DNA of 64,000 bases, from positions 27,597,501 to 27,661,500 of the forward strand of contig NC_091971.1 of assembly GCF_036711975.1 (NCBI RefSeq), in the 5' to 3' direction. Source of the DNA: Onthophagus taurus. Lineage: Eukaryota > Arthropoda > Insecta > Coleoptera > Scarabaeidae. Below, piece after piece: positions 62,169-64,000 of this stretch (position 1 is the first letter of the stretch; every line of letters begins with the position of its first letter). The notes below the pieces were generated by a model. That model made no database searches. It saw nothing but the letters and a program-made list of their open reading frames with translations, and had not been told where the DNA came from. The translations under genes were made by a program, and so were the position numbers.

Positions 62169-64000
62169 CGTTCGAAGAACATCAGAGCTTCCGGGATATC
62201 TCCGAAGGTTTGCGCTGGTTCACCTCGATGACGTGATAGTGTACAGCGACTCGTGGGAAGATCATCTCAAACACCTACACCTTGTGTTCGAAAGGCTTCG
62301 CTTGCACGGGTTGCGGTTGTCGCCAGAAAAATGTGAACTGGGCGCGACAACCATCGACTACTTGGGTCACCGAATTACGCCAGGCGGAGTTGAGCCCCTG
62401 CCAACGCACATCAACGCCCTCTGCAACGCCACGAGCCCGACCAACAAGAAGCAGCTTTGTTCTTTCTTGGGCCTGTGTAACTGGCTCCGCGGTTTTGTGC
62501 CTCGTTGTGCCGAGGTGTTGACGCCACTCACCAACCTTTTGCGCGGGCAAAACAAATTTAAATGGAATTCGGACGCAGAAGAAGCCTTCCGTCGGATCAA
62601 ACAGCTACTGAATCATCCACTGCAACTGCGACGCCCCAACTTCGACCAACCATTTGTATTGCAAACAGATGCCAGTGGGAAGGGTATTGCTGCGGTACTG
62701 TATCAGGATCCCGGAAGAAGATAGTCGCATTTGCCTGCGCTAAGCTGTCTCCTGCCGAACAACGGTACCACGCCAATGAGCAGGAATGCCTGGCGGTCAT
62801 ATGGGCGGTGCGTTACTTCCGTCCTTACTTGGAAGATCGTCGATTCACCTTGCGTACCGACAGTAAGACTCTGTTATGGCTGGACACAATGAAAGATAGG
62901 AACGCCAAGCTAACGCGATGGGCACTCCTCCTGCAGGAATTCAAATTTACGGTGGAACACGTTCCGGGAACACAGAACGACATCCCGGACTTCCTCTCAC
63001 GACAGCCAGTTCACGAATCGACTATACCATTGCTTACCGAACAAAAATCGACAGATAGACGAAGCCACCATATTGCGTGCCTAGAAGTACCAGGGTTGGC
63101 CGACGACGTGAAGGAAAGCCAACGCCGATACCCTCATGCCCAGAATCTCATTCAGACCCTGAACACGATCAACCAGGCGGGTCCTGTTAATCCCGGCGAA
63201 GCTAGGATCGTCGACCAATACTCCGTCTACGAGGGATTACTATGGAGACGACATCCAAACGGCAATCGGCTGATTGTACCGCAGGACATGCACGCACAAG
63301 TTCTGCATGCCTACCATGACGCTTCCCTCGCGGGACACCCTGGGGCCGAAGAAACAACGAGGGTCATTCTGAAGAAGTATTGGTGGCTCGGGCTGGAAGA
63401 GCAAGTGAAAGATCTCGTCCGAAGTTGCTGGACTTGCGCTTCCCTTAAACGAGACCCTCTGCAGGAACGGGCCCCGTTGCGGCCCAGGACACCAACCCAG
63501 CCCAGGGAAGTGATCGCCGTCGATCTCATGGGTCCCTATATCAAAACTAGGAACAACAACAGGTTCGTTTTCGTTGTCACTGACCTATTCAGCCGGTGGG
63601 TTGAAGCCTTCCCAGCCACCACCAGCGGCCCCGGAAGATTCGTCGACATCTTGGAGAGCGAGGTGTTTCCGCGGTACGGGTATCCGCGAGCCATCCTGTC
63701 CGAATACGGACCGCAATTCACCTGCATCTCGACTGGGACTCCGCCTTGCGCCGTTGGGGTTGCCTACATTGGACCACCCGCATTTACCATCCCCAAACCA
63801 ACCCAACTGAGAGGCGAATCCAGGAGATAAAAAAATGCGTCCGGATACAGCTGGGAGGGCGAAACCCGACAACATGGGATCGTCACATTAACCGGGCTTT
63901 ATTTAACATTCGCTCAAGGCGTCATGCGGCCACCAAAGAAACTCCTGCCGCTTTGCTGCTAGGCTACGAGTTGCTACGTCCAGGGGAATGGTTGGTAGAA
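62169..64000 (+). mobile_element. Gypsy-2 retrotransposon, copy B, truncated at 5' end and by the window
   Basis: Same element as 12660-14585. The RT start is better preserved here. It continues to the last base of the window, so whether it too carries piggyBac-3 cannot be seen. Confidence 0.82.
62200..64000 (+). pseudogene. pol: Gypsy-2 pol, copy B
   Basis: RT from the catalytic Asp pair (LDDVIVYSDSWEDH) through LSPEKCELGATTIDYLGH to RNase H (LQTDASGKGIAAVL) is open in one frame from 62212 to 62724. A frame break near 62715, shared with copy A, leads to the rest of RNase H and integrase (62745-63760). Integrase shows HPGAEETT, CWTCASLK, VDLMGP and LSEYGPQF, with Glu in place of the second catalytic Asp. 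A further frame change near 63728 moves the C-terminal part to another frame. Inactive. Confidence 0.82.

Larger units (their letters stand above)
44289..64000. repeat. Segmental duplication, copy B
   Basis: Same order and near-identical sequence as 4037-14585. It includes the complete Tc1 and Copia elements that are reduced in copy A, about 1 kb (50265-51314) deleted from copy A, and an extra BEL/Pao element (54405-59693). It is colinear to the last base of the window. Confidence 0.9.

Overview
This window looks like a transposon-dense, AT-rich stretch of an arthropod genome, most likely an insect. I see no ordinary single-copy host gene. Almost all coding capacity belongs to mobile elements of families typical of insects: Gypsy, Copia and BEL/Pao retrotransposons, piggyBac, hAT, Tc1/mariner, Harbinger and P-like DNA transposons, and one complete Polinton/Maverick. 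GT-AG intron signals in several elements, and a Copia primer-binding site complementary to the anticodon arm of insect initiator tRNA-Met, support a metazoan source. The species cannot be named from the sequence alone.

Layout. 1-4036: a decayed Gypsy element (Gypsy-1). 4037-14585: copy A of a large segmental duplication. Copy B starts at 44289 and runs off the window end. Both copies carry, in the same order, a Tc1 element, the 3' part of a hAT element with a Copia LTR inside it, piggyBac-1, a P-like fragment, piggyBac-2, a Harbinger fragment, an unclassified broken gene and Gypsy-2. Copy A keeps only a solo Copia LTR where copy B keeps the whole Copia. Copy B has gained a BEL/Pao element inside piggyBac-2. 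In copy A, Gypsy-2 is interrupted by an apparently intact piggyBac (piggyBac-3, 14662-17406).

17530-21590 holds fragments of Tc1-like, BEL/Pao, Harbinger and piggyBac-2 elements in mostly non-coding AT-rich DNA. 21591-27213 is Gypsy-3, an unusual Gypsy element with a TARG1/OARD1-like macrodomain between RNase H and integrase and a glycoprotein (env-like) start at its 3' end. It is split by piggyBac-4 (21693-24695), which itself carries a 675-bp foldback element.

27214-42445 is a 15.2-kb Polinton (adintovirus-like) with ~413-bp terminal inverted repeats and apparently intact genes. These are protein-primed-type DNA polymerase B, retroviral-type integrase, packaging ATPase, adenain-like protease, major and minor capsid proteins, a phospholipase A2-like protein, a pX/pVI-like basic protein and several conserved unknowns. 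The structural genes (ATPase, protease, two capsid proteins, PLA2) would build and load a virion; polymerase and integrase would copy and insert the DNA. The left flank of the Polinton is Gypsy-3 env and the right flank is a hAT element, with no target-site duplication, so the two flanks do not belong together.

The most unusual items are the macrodomain-bearing retrotransposon with a captured-looking glycoprotein start, the near-complete Polinton with a frame break between its pX-like protein and protease at an HIV-type slippery heptamer, and the duplicated block in which one copy retains a Copia provirus and the other only the solo LTR at the same site.
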